NCBI GenBank assembly: GCA_016712745.1
Contig: JADJQN010000006.1
Location: 124,001-188,000 of the forward strand
Reading direction: 5' to 3'
Source: Sandaracinaceae bacterium
GTDB taxonomy: Bacteria; Myxococcota_A; Polyangia; Polyangiales; JADJQN01
Length of the DNA: 64,000 bases
Numbering within the stretch: position 1 is the first letter of the stretch; every line of letters begins with the position of its first letter. A program made the position numbers and the translations under genes. Shown in pieces: positions 15,896-24,802 of the stretch. A model generated the notes under the pieces. It had not been told where the DNA came from. It worked only from the letters and a program-made list of their open reading frames with translations, and ran no database searches.

Positions 15896-17734
15896 TCAGC
15901 AGCCGAGGAAAGCGCAGGGAAGCTTACAGACCCAACCAGAGTCCGGGCCTTCCAGGCAGAATCCTTCCGCGCACTCAGGCGCGCCGTTAATTCCTCCAAA
16001 AGGCCGTGCGTTGAGCTGCCACACAACATCGCAGTTCTCGCCGAGTGGAATATCCGCGTCGACCTCGACGAGAAGTCGGAAATCACCTTCGCTGCCGTCG
16101 ACCCCATCCACGGTGACTCGGTACACGCCCGCTGGCGCATGGTGATAATCCACGACCGCTGCCTCCATGTTGCTCGGCATCGCGCACGCGCGCGCCGAGT
16201 CAGTTGCAGAGCAATCCGGCATGAACGCAAGCAACGGGTGCGCAAGCGGCGATGTTCCGTTGGGGGCGACGGAGACGCGCACATGCGAGGCCTCGGGCAC
16301 GACCAGTCGATAGCTCACGTCTCCCGATCGCACGCCTCCGCAGTTTGCGGCGTTGTTGTCGTTTGGCCGCCCGCGTGTCGACCCGAGTATCACGCCCGGA
16401 TGAATCGAAGGCAGCCCCTCGGTCGCAAGGCACAGAGCAGGAAACCATGACTCGGCCGCACAGACTGGCTCGGGATCCTTGTCGATGCAGTAGCTGCTCC
16501 CGCATACGCGGGAAGCGTCGGCAAAGCTCATATCGCACGCGTCCCCAATCGCTCGAAGCGGGTGCACGTCTGCTTTGAGGCGATACGAAGCATCACCGCA
16601 CGCCTCGACGACAACAAAGTACTCCCCCGCTTCAGCCCCCCATTCGGGAGGTCCGTAAAACGAGTCGCGGATCTGCGTCGCGGGATCGGCGCACGAGGTG
16701 CGAACGTTGGCACTCGCGCCTTCGATGGTGAGGCGCACGAACGAGGGCTCGTCGATCACAAGACGATAGAGATGCTCAGGTCCCAACCCGTCGAGGATCG
16801 AACGCGTCCGGCTGGCGGCGGCGCCATCGATCGTGCCGTCGATCCATCCGTTGTGCGGCAAGCTGAGCGCGTCGTCGCAATACGCGTCTCGCGCGAGGCA
16901 GTTGTCGCCGCAGCCCGGCGTCCCGTCGCAGTCTTCGCCCGATTCGACCACCAAATCCCCGCAGCGATTCTCCCCTGCGAATATGTCGACGGTAGGTACA
17001 CAGCGCCCGCGCGTGGTTCCGCACGCGATGAGCTCGCAGTCGCCGGCCAGGCAGCGACCAGATGCTGATGTGTCGTCGCCGCCATAAATGCAGTTTCCAC
17101 CGATGGGCACGAGGGGCGAGACCTCAGCGCTCAACACGTAGTGGCCGGTTGCTGCGGCGAGCCCATCCACAAACACGAAATAGACTCCGGGCTGCACCGC
17201 GTCCACAAGCAAGTCCGCCGCGCGTGGACCATCCGCTCCGTGCTCATCGATTGCGCAGCCCTGTTCGTTGACGGGCGAATCGCATCGCTCCCGCCGCGTG
17301 TACAGGACGCCCGGAAAATTCGTGCCTTCATCGAGGCGCACGTGAATCCGCGACGGCGTGCTTACCTCAAGAGCGTAGGCGTGCTCCGCGCTCCGCTGAC
17401 CGAACAAAAAGTACTCGCGCGCACCGCAGTGCGCCTGACTCTCGCCGAGCGGCAGATCACCGCTGACAGATAGGCCCGCAGCGAGGAGGCCACGGTAGTT
17501 GAAGCCTTCGCATGCCGCAGCATGTGGATCGACTGTGGCACCATCGAAGCGCGCGCCGTCGTTCGCGTCGTGTTGAGCTGCGTCGGTCATCGGCGCGGAG
17601 TCCAGACGTGCCGCGTCTAGGACGGCAGCGTCGTCCGGCACGACGTCGGACGCAGCACACGCGGGCAGCGCGAGCGACAACGCGATGAACAGAGCGGCAA
17701 CGTGACCCGCGCCTAGATGACTTCGCAACGGCAT
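15896..17734 (-). CDS. Cys-rich lipoprotein with PPC-like modules and a Myxococcus-type Cys repeat
   Basis: 612 residues. The signal ends in LPAC (about residues 23-26), and an Asp/Ala-rich linker typical of myxobacterial lipoproteins follows (VVPDDAAVLDAARLDSAP). Several modules then repeat the pattern 'Y.L.V..PS.V.V.......L....C', with acidic clusters and paired Cys, resembling PPC-like domains. Around residues 265-290 the segment GDLVVESGEDCDGTPGCGDN matches the Myxococcus Cys-rich repeat. The protein ends in a Cys-rich tail (CEGFCLEGPDSGWVC-like spacing). Probably surface-exposed; no enzymatic motif seen. Confidence 0.75.
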   Translation of the reverse strand: MPLRSHLGAGHVAALFIALSLALPACAASDVVPDDAAVLDAARLDSAPMTDAAQHDANDGARFDGATVDPHAAACEGFNYRGLLAAGLSVSGDLPLGESQAHCGAREYFLFGQRSAEHAYALEVSTPSRIHVRLDEGTNFPGVLYTRRERCDSPVNEQGCAIDEHGADGPRAADLLVDAVQPGVYFVFVDGLAAATGHYVLSAEVSPLVPIGGNCIYGGDDTSASGRCLAGDCELIACGTTRGRCVPTVDIFAGENRCGDLVVESGEDCDGTPGCGDNCLARDAYCDDALSLPHNGWIDGTIDGAAASRTRSILDGLGPEHLYRLVIDEPSFVRLTIEGASANVRTSCADPATQIRDSFYGPPEWGAEAGEYFVVVEACGDASYRLKADVHPLRAIGDACDMSFADASRVCGSSYCIDKDPEPVCAAESWFPALCLATEGLPSIHPGVILGSTRGRPNDNNAANCGGVRSGDVSYRLVVPEASHVRVSVAPNGTSPLAHPLLAFMPDCSATDSARACAMPSNMEAAVVDYHHAPAGVYRVTVDGVDGSEGDFRLLVEVDADIPLGENCDVVWQLNARPFGGINGAPECAEGFCLEGPDSGWVCKLPCAFLGC

Positions 17735-17796
17735 AGGCGGCCACTTTACTGGCCGATCGGCCAGCGCGCACGTGGAGAGGCCGAAAATTATGCAAA

Positions 17797-18681
17797 TTAG
17801 CGACGTCGTGCGGAAACGAGCGCGTCAATGAACATGCGTGTGGCGCGGCCGGGCTCGCGACCGCGCCTATGATAGACATGCGGCCGAAACACGTGCGTGT
17901 TGCCCGAAGCCCATGCGATCTTTCGCAGGGTCCCGCGCCCAAGCTCGCGCGCAATCAAAGCCTCGGGCATCCACCCGTAGCCAAGACCAGCGAGCAGCGC
18001 AGACTTCTTCGAGCTGAAGTCGTGCAACTGAACCGTCTCGTTGCCAGCCGTTGCGTCCGTGGGCAGCTGCAGCCGTGGGTCGGATCCCCGTACGGTGATC
18101 AGCGTGTGCTGCGAAAGATCCCTCGGCTGTACGCGCGTGATCTTCGCAAGTGGGTGGCGAAGGTGAGCGACGAGCAGAGCGCGTAACGGAGCGAGGGCCG
18201 TGCCTACCAAATCTCGATCGTGCGGCGGCAGCACCGAAATCATGAGATCGGCTCCGCTTGAAGCGAACAGCTCCTCAACCCGGGATAAGAACTCGCCCAC
18301 AACTTCAACGCGCGTGGGTGCCTTCTGCTGCATGAGCGCACGCACCGGAGCGAGTACGTCGGAAGCTGGCACAACGCCGTCGAACACGACACGCAGTGAT
18401 GGCTCCCAGCCACTGCGTATCGTTTCGCACACCGTTTCTAGATCGTGTTCGACGGCCAGCAAGCGCCGACATTCCACGAGCACTCGCTCCCCCGCAGGCG
18501 TGAACGCAGTTCGATAGGCCGAACGGTCGAGCAGTGCGAGGCCGGTTTGAGCTTCCAAATTGCGCAGCGCGTAGAGCACGGCGCTATGACGCTTGCGCAG
18601 CGCTGCCGCAGCCTTCACGAGAGTGCCGTGTGTCGCGAGCGCATCAAGAGTGCGTGCTTGCTCGAGTGTAATAGCTAACAT
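17797..18681 (-). CDS. LysR-family transcriptional regulator next to hmgA-hppD
   Basis: 295 residues from ATG 18681 (in-frame TTG 18699 and ATG 18690 are alternatives). The N-terminal helix-turn-helix is clear: ITLEQARTLDALATHGTLVK, KAAAALRKRHSAVLYALRNL, LALLDRS. A type-2 periplasmic-binding-like effector domain fills residues ~90-290. Divergent from hmgA, 74 bases apart, which is the usual layout for a LysR activator of a catabolic operon. The likely effector is tyrosine, 4-hydroxyphenylpyruvate or homogentisate (inference). A 21-bp inverted repeat lies exactly at its own 5' end. Confidence 0.88.
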   Translation of the reverse strand: MLAITLEQARTLDALATHGTLVKAAAALRKRHSAVLYALRNLEAQTGLALLDRSAYRTAFTPAGERVLVECRRLLAVEHDLETVCETIRSGWEPSLRVVFDGVVPASDVLAPVRALMQQKAPTRVEVVGEFLSRVEELFASSGADLMISVLPPHDRDLVGTALAPLRALLVAHLRHPLAKITRVQPRDLSQHTLITVRGSDPRLQLPTDATAGNETVQLHDFSSKKSALLAGLGYGWMPEALIARELGRGTLRKIAWASGNTHVFRPHVYHRRGREPGRATRMFIDALVSARRR

Positions 18682-18700
18682 TGTCTGCATTATAGACAAT
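18680..18700. promoter_or_regulatory. Probable LysR operator between the regulator and hmgA
   Basis: ATTGTCT and AGACAAT form a perfect 7-bp inverted repeat around a 7-base A/T-rich centre (GCATTAT). The length and partial symmetry fit a LysR recognition site. It overlaps the regulator's proposed start codon by two bases, which would allow autorepression, and lies 55 bases upstream of hmgA. Confidence 0.55.
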
Positions 18701-18755
18701 AATGTGCCATTTTATGTCCATTTTCTTTCTGTGGTCTGCGACTAGGATGCCGCAC

Positions 18756-19871
18756 ATGAGCATTCCCTACGTTCGCGGGCGGACGATCACGCAGGCCCAT
18801 GTCGGCGTACCCGATGGCATTTATGAAGAGGAATATGGCCGAGCGGGCTTTGCTGGCCGCTACGCGCATCTCTATCGCACCGAAGCACCGGTGAACTGGA
18901 CTCGCATCGAAGGACCGATGCGACCGCGCGCGTTCGACCTGCGTGAGCGAGCATCAGATAGGGCGCGCACGCCCTTACTCATGAATGCGGACGTCACGGT
19001 TTCCATCGCTCGGCTTCAGACGCCGATGGACCACTTCTTCCGAAATGCCGACGCCGACGAAGTGTTCTTCGTTCACGAAGGCAGCGGGCGCATCGAGACC
19101 GACTTCGGCCCGCTTTCGTATGAGAGCGGTGACTACCTTCTACTCCCACGCGGGACGACGTACCGCCTAGCTCCTTCGTCGGTTTCTACGTACTTGATTA
19201 CCGAGACGAGCGGTGAGGTCGGGTTCATCGAGCGCGGCCTCCTTGGCCAGCACGCACTGTTCGATCCGGCCGTCATTCGCGTTCCCACTCCCGAGCCGAG
19301 CGTCGCGAAAGCTGATGCGAATGGTGAGTATGAAGTACGCGTCAAACGGCTGGGCGAGATCACTCGCGTATACTACGCGTTCTGCCCCCTGAATGTTGTC
19401 GGCTGGAAGGGCACGGCGTGCGTGCAGCAACTTAACATCCGCGACATCCGCCCGGTGATGTCCGAACGCTATCATCTGCCGCCGACCGCGCATGCAACGT
19501 TTGTCGCGAGCAACGTCGTGATCTGCACGTTCCTGCCGCGCTCACTCGAGAACGGAGACCCGGCCGCGATGAAGGTGCCGTTCTATCACTCCAACATCGA
19601 CTACGACGAAGTCCTCTTTTATCACGCGGGTGAGTTTTTCAGCCGACAAGGCATCAGCCCCGGCATGCTCACGCTGCATCCGCAGGGAATCCAGCACGGT
19701 CCGCAGCCAGGCGCCGCCGAGAGAGCGAAGGCCGCTACGCGCACGGAAGAAGTGGCGATTATGATCGACACCCGTAACCCCCTTCGGGTGTGTAGCGAAG
19801 CGAACGGATTCGAAATAGCGGACTACTGGAAGAGCTGGACCACGCCGGTCGCAAAGAAGGCAAACACATGA
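18756..19871 (+). CDS. hmgA: Homogentisate 1,2-dioxygenase
   Basis: 371 residues from ATG 18756 (AGGA at 18744-18747). The enzyme opens the aromatic ring of homogentisate to maleylacetoacetate, in cytosolic tyrosine/phenylalanine breakdown. The C-terminal cupin carries the expected iron ligands H278 (VPFYHSNIDYDE), E285 and H314 (GIQHGPQPG). It is shorter than the ~440-residue animal and Pseudomonas enzymes, as in other compact bacterial homologues. It overlaps hppD by four bases (ATGA). Together the pair performs the two consecutive oxygenase steps from 4-hydroxyphenylpyruvate. Fumarylacetoacetase and maleylacetoacetate isomerase are not in the window. Confidence 0.88.
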   Translation: MSIPYVRGRTITQAHVGVPDGIYEEEYGRAGFAGRYAHLYRTEAPVNWTRIEGPMRPRAFDLRERASDRARTPLLMNADVTVSIARLQTPMDHFFRNADADEVFFVHEGSGRIETDFGPLSYESGDYLLLPRGTTYRLAPSSVSTYLITETSGEVGFIERGLLGQHALFDPAVIRVPTPEPSVAKADANGEYEVRVKRLGEITRVYYAFCPLNVVGWKGTACVQQLNIRDIRPVMSERYHLPPTAHATFVASNVVICTFLPRSLENGDPAAMKVPFYHSNIDYDEVLFYHAGEFFSRQGISPGMLTLHPQGIQHGPQPGAAERAKAATRTEEVAIMIDTRNPLRVCSEANGFEIADYWKSWTTPVAKKANT

Positions 19872-20914
19872 GCACCAATCCAATCGCGCTGTGCGGCATC
19901 GAGTTCGTCGAGCTTGCGGGACCTGACGCAAGCGCCCTCGATCAAATGCTGAAGGATTTTGGCTTCTCCAAAACAATGCGGCATGCCACGCGCGCGATCG
20001 AGCTCTACGAGCAAGGCGAGATACGCTTTCTGCTGAATCGCGAGCCGGGCACGCGCGCGGCCACATTCGCAAAGACGCATGGCCCGTGCATTCCCTCGAT
20101 GGCCTGGCGCACTGAGCTTACGCCGGCCGCGGCGGTGGCGGCGGCCGTGCGACGGGGGGCCGAGATTGCTGAATCAGACTATCGCGTCGGCAAGGTGGAC
20201 GTCTTGCCGGCCATTTACGGAATCGGCGACAGCCTGCTCTACCTCACGCAGCAGCGTGGGAGCGCGCTCTACGAATCGATGGGCTTCGTGAGGCTAGCCA
20301 AGCCCGAGCTTGTGCCCGACAAAGGTTTCGTCGCGATCGATCACCTTACGAACAACGTCGAGCGCGGCACGATGCAAGGCTGGGCCGATTTCTACAAAAA
20401 CGTCTTTGGCTTCAGCGAGGTTCGATACTTCGATATTCGCGGCGCGAAGACTGGTCTGACCTCGTACGCCTTGCGATCGCCCTGCGGCACGTTTTGCATT
20501 CCGATCAATGAAGGCACGGACGACAAGTCACAGATCAACGAGTACCTCGAGGAGTACAAAGGACCCGGGATTCAGCATCTGGCGTTTTTGACTCACGACA
20601 TTCTCGCGTCGCTGCGCGGCCTTGAAGGCGCAACGACCCTCTCGTTCTTGGACATCGAGTCCGATTACTACGATGCAATCTTCGACCGCGTTCCGAACGT
20701 ACGGGAGAATCACGACGAGATTCGCGCGCGCAACGTTCTGGTCGACGGCGATGCGGATGGCTACCTGCTACAGATATTTACGCACAACGTGGTCGGGCCG
20801 ATCTTCATTGAGCTCATACAGCGGCACAATCATCTCTCCTTCGGCGAGGGGAATTTCGGCGCCCTCTTTCGCTCCATCGAGCGCGAGCAGGAAAAACGCG
20901 GTTACCTGACCTAG
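19868..20914 (+). CDS. hppD: 4-hydroxyphenylpyruvate dioxygenase
   Basis: 348 residues, standard for the bacterial enzyme. It converts 4-hydroxyphenylpyruvate to homogentisate with Fe(II) and O2. The two vicinal-oxygen-chelate halves are visible, and the C-terminal half holds the iron ligands H159 (AIDHLTNNV), H237 (GIQHLAF) and E315 (PIFIELIQR). The C-terminal FGEGNFGALFRSIEREQ helix that closes the active site is intact. Translationally coupled to hmgA by ATGA overlap, and probably controlled by the divergent LysR regulator. Confidence 0.96.
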   Translation: MSTNPIALCGIEFVELAGPDASALDQMLKDFGFSKTMRHATRAIELYEQGEIRFLLNREPGTRAATFAKTHGPCIPSMAWRTELTPAAAVAAAVRRGAEIAESDYRVGKVDVLPAIYGIGDSLLYLTQQRGSALYESMGFVRLAKPELVPDKGFVAIDHLTNNVERGTMQGWADFYKNVFGFSEVRYFDIRGAKTGLTSYALRSPCGTFCIPINEGTDDKSQINEYLEEYKGPGIQHLAFLTHDILASLRGLEGATTLSFLDIESDYYDAIFDRVPNVRENHDEIRARNVLVDGDADGYLLQIFTHNVVGPIFIELIQRHNHLSFGEGNFGALFRSIEREQEKRGYLT

Positions 20915-20956
20915 ATAGCCCGTGGCGGCGCTGCGCCCACGAAGGCGGCGAGCGCC

Positions 20957-21832
20957 CTACGGCGTTCCGCGCAGCACACGCACGTTGAGCTCGCCGAGAT
21001 GACGGCGCGCATCCGCGGCGAAGGCCGAGCGCGGCCACCTTCGCAGCACCAGGCGCAGCGCGTTACGTGCATCGTCGATATTGCCCAGCGCTTCTTCGCA
21101 CTCGCTTAGCAACATCGCGGCGTCGTCCTGCAACTCGCGGTCGGCGTTCTGGTCGATCACTTCCTGCGCGAGGACTTTCGCCTCGCTCTGCCGTCCTAGA
21201 TGCACGAAGGTACGCGCGAGATTGTACTTCACCGCCGGGATGTGGGCGCCGTCGTCGCGCATCGCAATCGCCTCTTGGAAGGAATCAGCAGCTTCTGCGA
21301 AACGGCCCGTGCGCACCATATCAAGCGCTGCTTGGTACGAGGCGATCGAAAGCTCGCTTCGAAAGCGGTCCACCATGTCGCGGAAGAACGCCGCTTCGGC
21401 GCGCGACAGACTCTCACGGCGAATGGTCTCATAGCCCTGCACCGCTTCGAGCCGCTTCTGCTGGCGAATGAGATCGTAGAACGTTGCCGCATGGCCCTCC
21501 GCCCGGCCGCGCTCTTCAGCCCGGCGTGTTTCGTCGCCGAGGTCACGGCGCAGCTCGGTCACCTCGCGGTGTAGCTCCTGGGTTTCGCCTTCGATCTCGC
21601 GAACGCGAACGTCAGACCATAATTTTAGACCCACAAAGGAAAGCGTCGCGAACAGCACATAGGCGATCCAACTGTTCCAGTTGAACCGCCGTTCGTACCC
21701 CGCCTGCTTTTTTGCGATGGATTTGATGTCCGCCGCGAGCGCATTCGTCAGGTTATTGGTCTTGATGATGAGCCCGCGCGACTCGATGATCTCTTTTTTG
21801 ATCTCGCGGATCTCCTCGTCTGCTTCGCGCAT
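20957..21832 (-). CDS. Membrane-anchored coiled-coil/TPR protein
   Basis: 291 residues. The N-terminus is a charged helix with coiled-coil character (EIREIKKEIIESRGLIIKTN). A transmembrane segment follows at about residues 52-69 (WNSWIAYVLFATLSFVGL), then a second coiled coil (EIEGETQELHREVTELRRDL). The C-terminal ~150 residues contain TPR-like helix pairs (ALDMVRTGRFAEAADSFQEA, VKYNLARTFVHLGRQSEAKV, CEEALGNIDDARNALRLVLR). The topology suggests an inner-membrane scaffold with periplasmic TPRs. Partner unknown. Convergent with hppD. Confidence 0.75.
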   Translation of the reverse strand: MREADEEIREIKKEIIESRGLIIKTNNLTNALAADIKSIAKKQAGYERRFNWNSWIAYVLFATLSFVGLKLWSDVRVREIEGETQELHREVTELRRDLGDETRRAEERGRAEGHAATFYDLIRQQKRLEAVQGYETIRRESLSRAEAAFFRDMVDRFRSELSIASYQAALDMVRTGRFAEAADSFQEAIAMRDDGAHIPAVKYNLARTFVHLGRQSEAKVLAQEVIDQNADRELQDDAAMLLSECEEALGNIDDARNALRLVLRRWPRSAFAADARRHLGELNVRVLRGTP

Positions 21833-21933
21833 GGGGCCGGGGAGTTAGCGTGCCTCCATCAAAGAGGCAACCCGCGCACCTTGACGGATGCCTCCCGGAC
21901 GTCATAAAAGCGCACAGTCCTGGAGGTTTATCC

Positions 21934-22353
21934 GTGAAGAAGCTTAATCGTTTCACCAGTTTCGGATTGGTTTTGGCGCTCTCGTTGGCCGGTTGCGGAG
22001 GCCCGTCGCAATTTGCGCTGGTCGGAAGCGGCGGCGCGGCGGGCGCAGACGGCAACGTCCAGGTCGAAGAGGTCGATGGGGGCAATCACCTCCTTACGAT
22101 TCACGTCGAGCACCTCCCGCCGCCCGAACGTCTTGCTGAAGGCCTCACGACGTACGCCGTGTGGCTCGTCGCTAACGGCCAGGCGGCCGTGAAAGCTGGG
22201 CACCTCGACTTTGATAGCGAGAGCCGTATGGGCAACCTCGTGGCAACGACTCCGCTTTCGGACTTCGAGTTGAAGATCACGGCGGAGTCGGACGCGAATG
22301 CATCGACTCCCGGCAACACTGTCGTGCTCACGCGTCAAATCACCGCTCAGTAA
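21934..22353 (+). CDS. Small lipoprotein of unknown function
   Basis: 139 residues from GTG 21934, chosen because GGAGG lies seven bases upstream (21922-21926) and the sequence then begins with a proper signal (MKKLNRFTSFGLVLALSLAG, lipobox LAGC). The mature part starts with a Gly/Ser/Ala linker. It continues with a beta-rich domain (HLLTIHVEHLPPPERLAEGL, TTYAVWLVANGQ), which resembles anti-sigma-K/CHRD-like 'Y.VWL...G' strands. Located directly upstream of efp, with 52 bases between. Confidence 0.72.
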   Translation: MKKLNRFTSFGLVLALSLAGCGGPSQFALVGSGGAAGADGNVQVEEVDGGNHLLTIHVEHLPPPERLAEGLTTYAVWLVANGQAAVKAGHLDFDSESRMGNLVATTPLSDFELKITAESDANASTPGNTVVLTRQITAQ

Positions 22354-22405
22354 ACCTTCCCATTTCAGTCGCTGCGCGGCAGCGCGCAGAACCTAAGAGC
22401 AAGCC

Positions 22406-22969
22406 ATGTACGATACGTCTGACTTACGCAAAGGCGCCAAAATCAATATTGATGGGCAGCCGTACATCGTCGTGGACTTTCAATTCGTGAAACCCGGTAA
22501 GGGCGTCGCATTCACGCGCACGAAAATGAAGAACATGATCACGGGCTCAATCCTCGAGCGGACGTATCGCCAAGGTGAAAAGTTCGAGAAGGCCGACATG
22601 GAAGAGCGCCAGATGGAATATCTCTATCCTGAAGGCGAGCTCTTCGTGTTCATGGATCAGAAGACCTACGATCAGGTTCGCCTTACGGCGGAGCAGCTTG
22701 GGGAGAACAAGTTCTACCTGCTCGACAACCTCGTTTGCGACGTTCTTCTTTTCGATGGAAAGCCGATTGGCATCAGCCCGCCGATCTTCGTCGAGCTCAA
22801 AGTCACGGCAACTGAGCCCGGCTTCAAGGGCGACACCTCGTCGGGTGGATCCAAGCCCGCGACAATGCAAACAGGCCTCAAAATCAGCGTTCCGCTCTTC
22901 GTTAACGAAGGCGAGCTATTGAAGGTCGACACGCGCACGGGCGAGTACGTCGAGCGCGTGAAGAAGTAG
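22406..22969 (+). CDS. efp: Translation elongation factor P
   Basis: 187 residues, three-domain EF-P. It binds between the P and E sites and rescues ribosomes stalled on polyproline. The KOW-like domain carries the modified loop VKPGKGVAF, with Lys32 at the position that EpmA lysylates in E. coli (Lys34). The C-terminal OB domains include GDTSSGGSKPATMQTGL and VDTRTGEYVERVKK. The modifying enzyme gene epmA follows 12 bases downstream, so the factor is very probably beta-lysylated. Pro/Ala-rich proteins in the window, such as the one at 59.5 kb, are plausible clients. Confidence 0.97.
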   Translation: MYDTSDLRKGAKINIDGQPYIVVDFQFVKPGKGVAFTRTKMKNMITGSILERTYRQGEKFEKADMEERQMEYLYPEGELFVFMDQKTYDQVRLTAEQLGENKFYLLDNLVCDVLLFDGKPIGISPPIFVELKVTATEPGFKGDTSSGGSKPATMQTGLKISVPLFVNEGELLKVDTRTGEYVERVKK

Positions 22970-22981
22970 TTCCTGCACACC

Positions 22982-23911
22982 ATGCAAGGCACGCGCACCG
23001 CCTTTTTCTTGGGGCAGCGTGCGCGAGTCTTGCGCGCAATCCGTTCATATTTCGACGCCTGTGACTTCGTTGAGGTCGACACGCCGCTCATGGTGCCGAG
23101 CCCCGGGCTTGACGTGCACCTCGACGCGTTTGAAATCAAAGACACGCGCGCGCCTCGCTATCTGATCACAAGTCCTGAATACCAAATGAAGCGCCTTCTC
23201 GCGGAAGGCATGCCGCGCATCGTTCAGCTCTGCCATTGCTTCCGGCGCAACGAAGAAGGAAGCCGCCATCAGCCCGAGTTCATGATGGCTGAGTGGTACC
23301 GCACGAGCGCTGGCATCGAAGAAATGATGTGCGACACCGAAGCGCTGGTCGAGCATGTTGCTCGCACACTGCTCGGAACCGCTGTCATTCCGGCGATGGG
23401 CAACGCTGTCGACGTAGGGGCGCCCTGGGAGCGTCTCACGGTCCGCGACGCTTTCATGCGCTATGCAAACGTGAGCCTCGACGATGTCTTGCCTTCCGAG
23501 GAGAAGTTCTACGAGCTCCTCGTCGACAAAGTCGAGCCAATGCTGGGGCTTGGCAAACCTACCCTGCTCTATGCCTACCCCGCCAGCATGGCCTCGCTCG
23601 CTCGCCTCACCCCGAACGACCCGACGACAGCCGAGCGCTTTGAGGCCTATATCGATGGAGTTGAGCTGTGCAATGGCTTTGGCGAACTGACCGATCCGCG
23701 CGAGCAAAGAGCCCGTTTTGAGCAGGATCAAGCGCAACGTCGCAAACTGAGCAAGCCGGTTTACCCCATCGACGAAGAGTTCTTAAGTGCGCTCGACCGC
23801 GGCATCCCGGCGAGCGGCGGCAATGCGCTGGGCGTGGACCGCTTGGTGATGTTGATTACCGGTGCGACCAGCATCGAGGACGTGGTCTCAATCCCAGCGT
23901 CCCGTCTATAA
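22982..23911 (+). CDS. epmA: EF-P beta-lysine ligase EpmA (PoxA/GenX)
   Basis: 309 residues: a class II lysyl-tRNA synthetase-like catalytic core without the anticodon-binding domain. Visible class II motifs are VDTPLMVPSPG (motif 1 region), FRRNEEGSRHQPEF (motif 2) and GNALGVDRLVM (motif 3). EpmA charges (R)-beta-lysine onto the EF-P lysine. The adjacent efp with a Lys in the loop supports this. The companion aminomutase EpmB is not in the window. The stop overlaps the convergent mazG end by six bases. Confidence 0.94.
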   Translation: MQGTRTAFFLGQRARVLRAIRSYFDACDFVEVDTPLMVPSPGLDVHLDAFEIKDTRAPRYLITSPEYQMKRLLAEGMPRIVQLCHCFRRNEEGSRHQPEFMMAEWYRTSAGIEEMMCDTEALVEHVARTLLGTAVIPAMGNAVDVGAPWERLTVRDAFMRYANVSLDDVLPSEEKFYELLVDKVEPMLGLGKPTLLYAYPASMASLARLTPNDPTTAERFEAYIDGVELCNGFGELTDPREQRARFEQDQAQRRKLSKPVYPIDEEFLSALDRGIPASGGNALGVDRLVMLITGATSIEDVVSIPASRL

Positions 23912-24700
23912 CCGGCACTTTTCGTCGCGCTTAACTTCTTCCCAAAGTTCGTCGCGCGACTCGTCGTTCATCTTGTCGAGGGTTGTCCCTCGGTCGGCCG
24001 CGCGCTTCTCAGCGCTCGAGAAGCGTTCACTGAAGCGAGCAAGCGTTCCACGCAACGCCGCCTCAGGATCGAGATGCGTTTTCCGAGCCAGACTAGCGAG
24101 CGCGAAGAGCACGTCGCCCAATTCCTGTTCGGCGGCGTTCATGTCGCCACTGGCCAACGCAAGATCAAGCTCGGCAAGTTCTTCGCTCACCTTTGCGCGC
24201 ACGCCCTCGGTGTCTTTCCAATCGTATCCGAATCGCGACGCCTTCTCGCCCACGCGAACTGCGCGTAGCAATCCTGGCAACGCTGCGGGCACTCCTTCGA
24301 GCGCGCCTCGTCCGGCCTTCTCTTTTGCCTTCAGCAATTCCCAGTTCTGCAAAACTTCTTCGGTGCCAGAAACTTTCTCATCGCCGAAAACGTGTGGGTG
24401 GCGGCGAATCAGTTTCTCGCAAATCGCGTCGACGACGTCGTCAGGGCCAAACCAACCTTTGCTCCGCGCCAGCTCCGCCTGAAAGACAATCTGCAGGAGC
24501 AGGTCTCCCAGCTCCTCGCGCAGGTGCTCGGGCGAGCCCCGATCGATCGCATCGACCACCTCGTGTGCCTCTTCAATGACGAATGGCCGCAGCGTTTCAA
24601 GACTCTGCTCCTGATCCCACGGACACCCGCCAGGTCCAAGCAATCGCTGCATAATCTCGACCAACTTCGTGAGAGATTGACCATTTTGGCCGGCGCGCAT
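23906..24700 (-). CDS. mazG: Nucleoside triphosphate pyrophosphohydrolase MazG
   Basis: 264 residues, the two-domain bacterial length. Each half has an all-alpha MazG fold with acidic metal-binding pairs: LLGPGGCPWDQEQSLETLRP then EEAHEVVDAI and EELGDLLLQIVF in the first half; EELAELDLA and EQELGDVLFALASLAR in the second. The enzyme hydrolyses NTPs and dNTPs, removing non-canonical nucleotides and, in some bacteria, lowering (p)ppGpp during stress. The start at 24700 is supported by GGAG seven bases upstream. Confidence 0.94.
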   Translation of the reverse strand: MRAGQNGQSLTKLVEIMQRLLGPGGCPWDQEQSLETLRPFVIEEAHEVVDAIDRGSPEHLREELGDLLLQIVFQAELARSKGWFGPDDVVDAICEKLIRRHPHVFGDEKVSGTEEVLQNWELLKAKEKAGRGALEGVPAALPGLLRAVRVGEKASRFGYDWKDTEGVRAKVSEELAELDLALASGDMNAAEQELGDVLFALASLARKTHLDPEAALRGTLARFSERFSSAEKRAADRGTTLDKMNDESRDELWEEVKRDEKCRL

Positions 24701-24802
24701 GCTTGGACTCCTTCGGTAAGGGCGAGCGTCCTAGCACGAACTCAGCCCCGCCCAGAAGGGTCGGCCTTGACGAGGGAAAGGCGCCAAAGCACCTTTGCGG
24801 CC

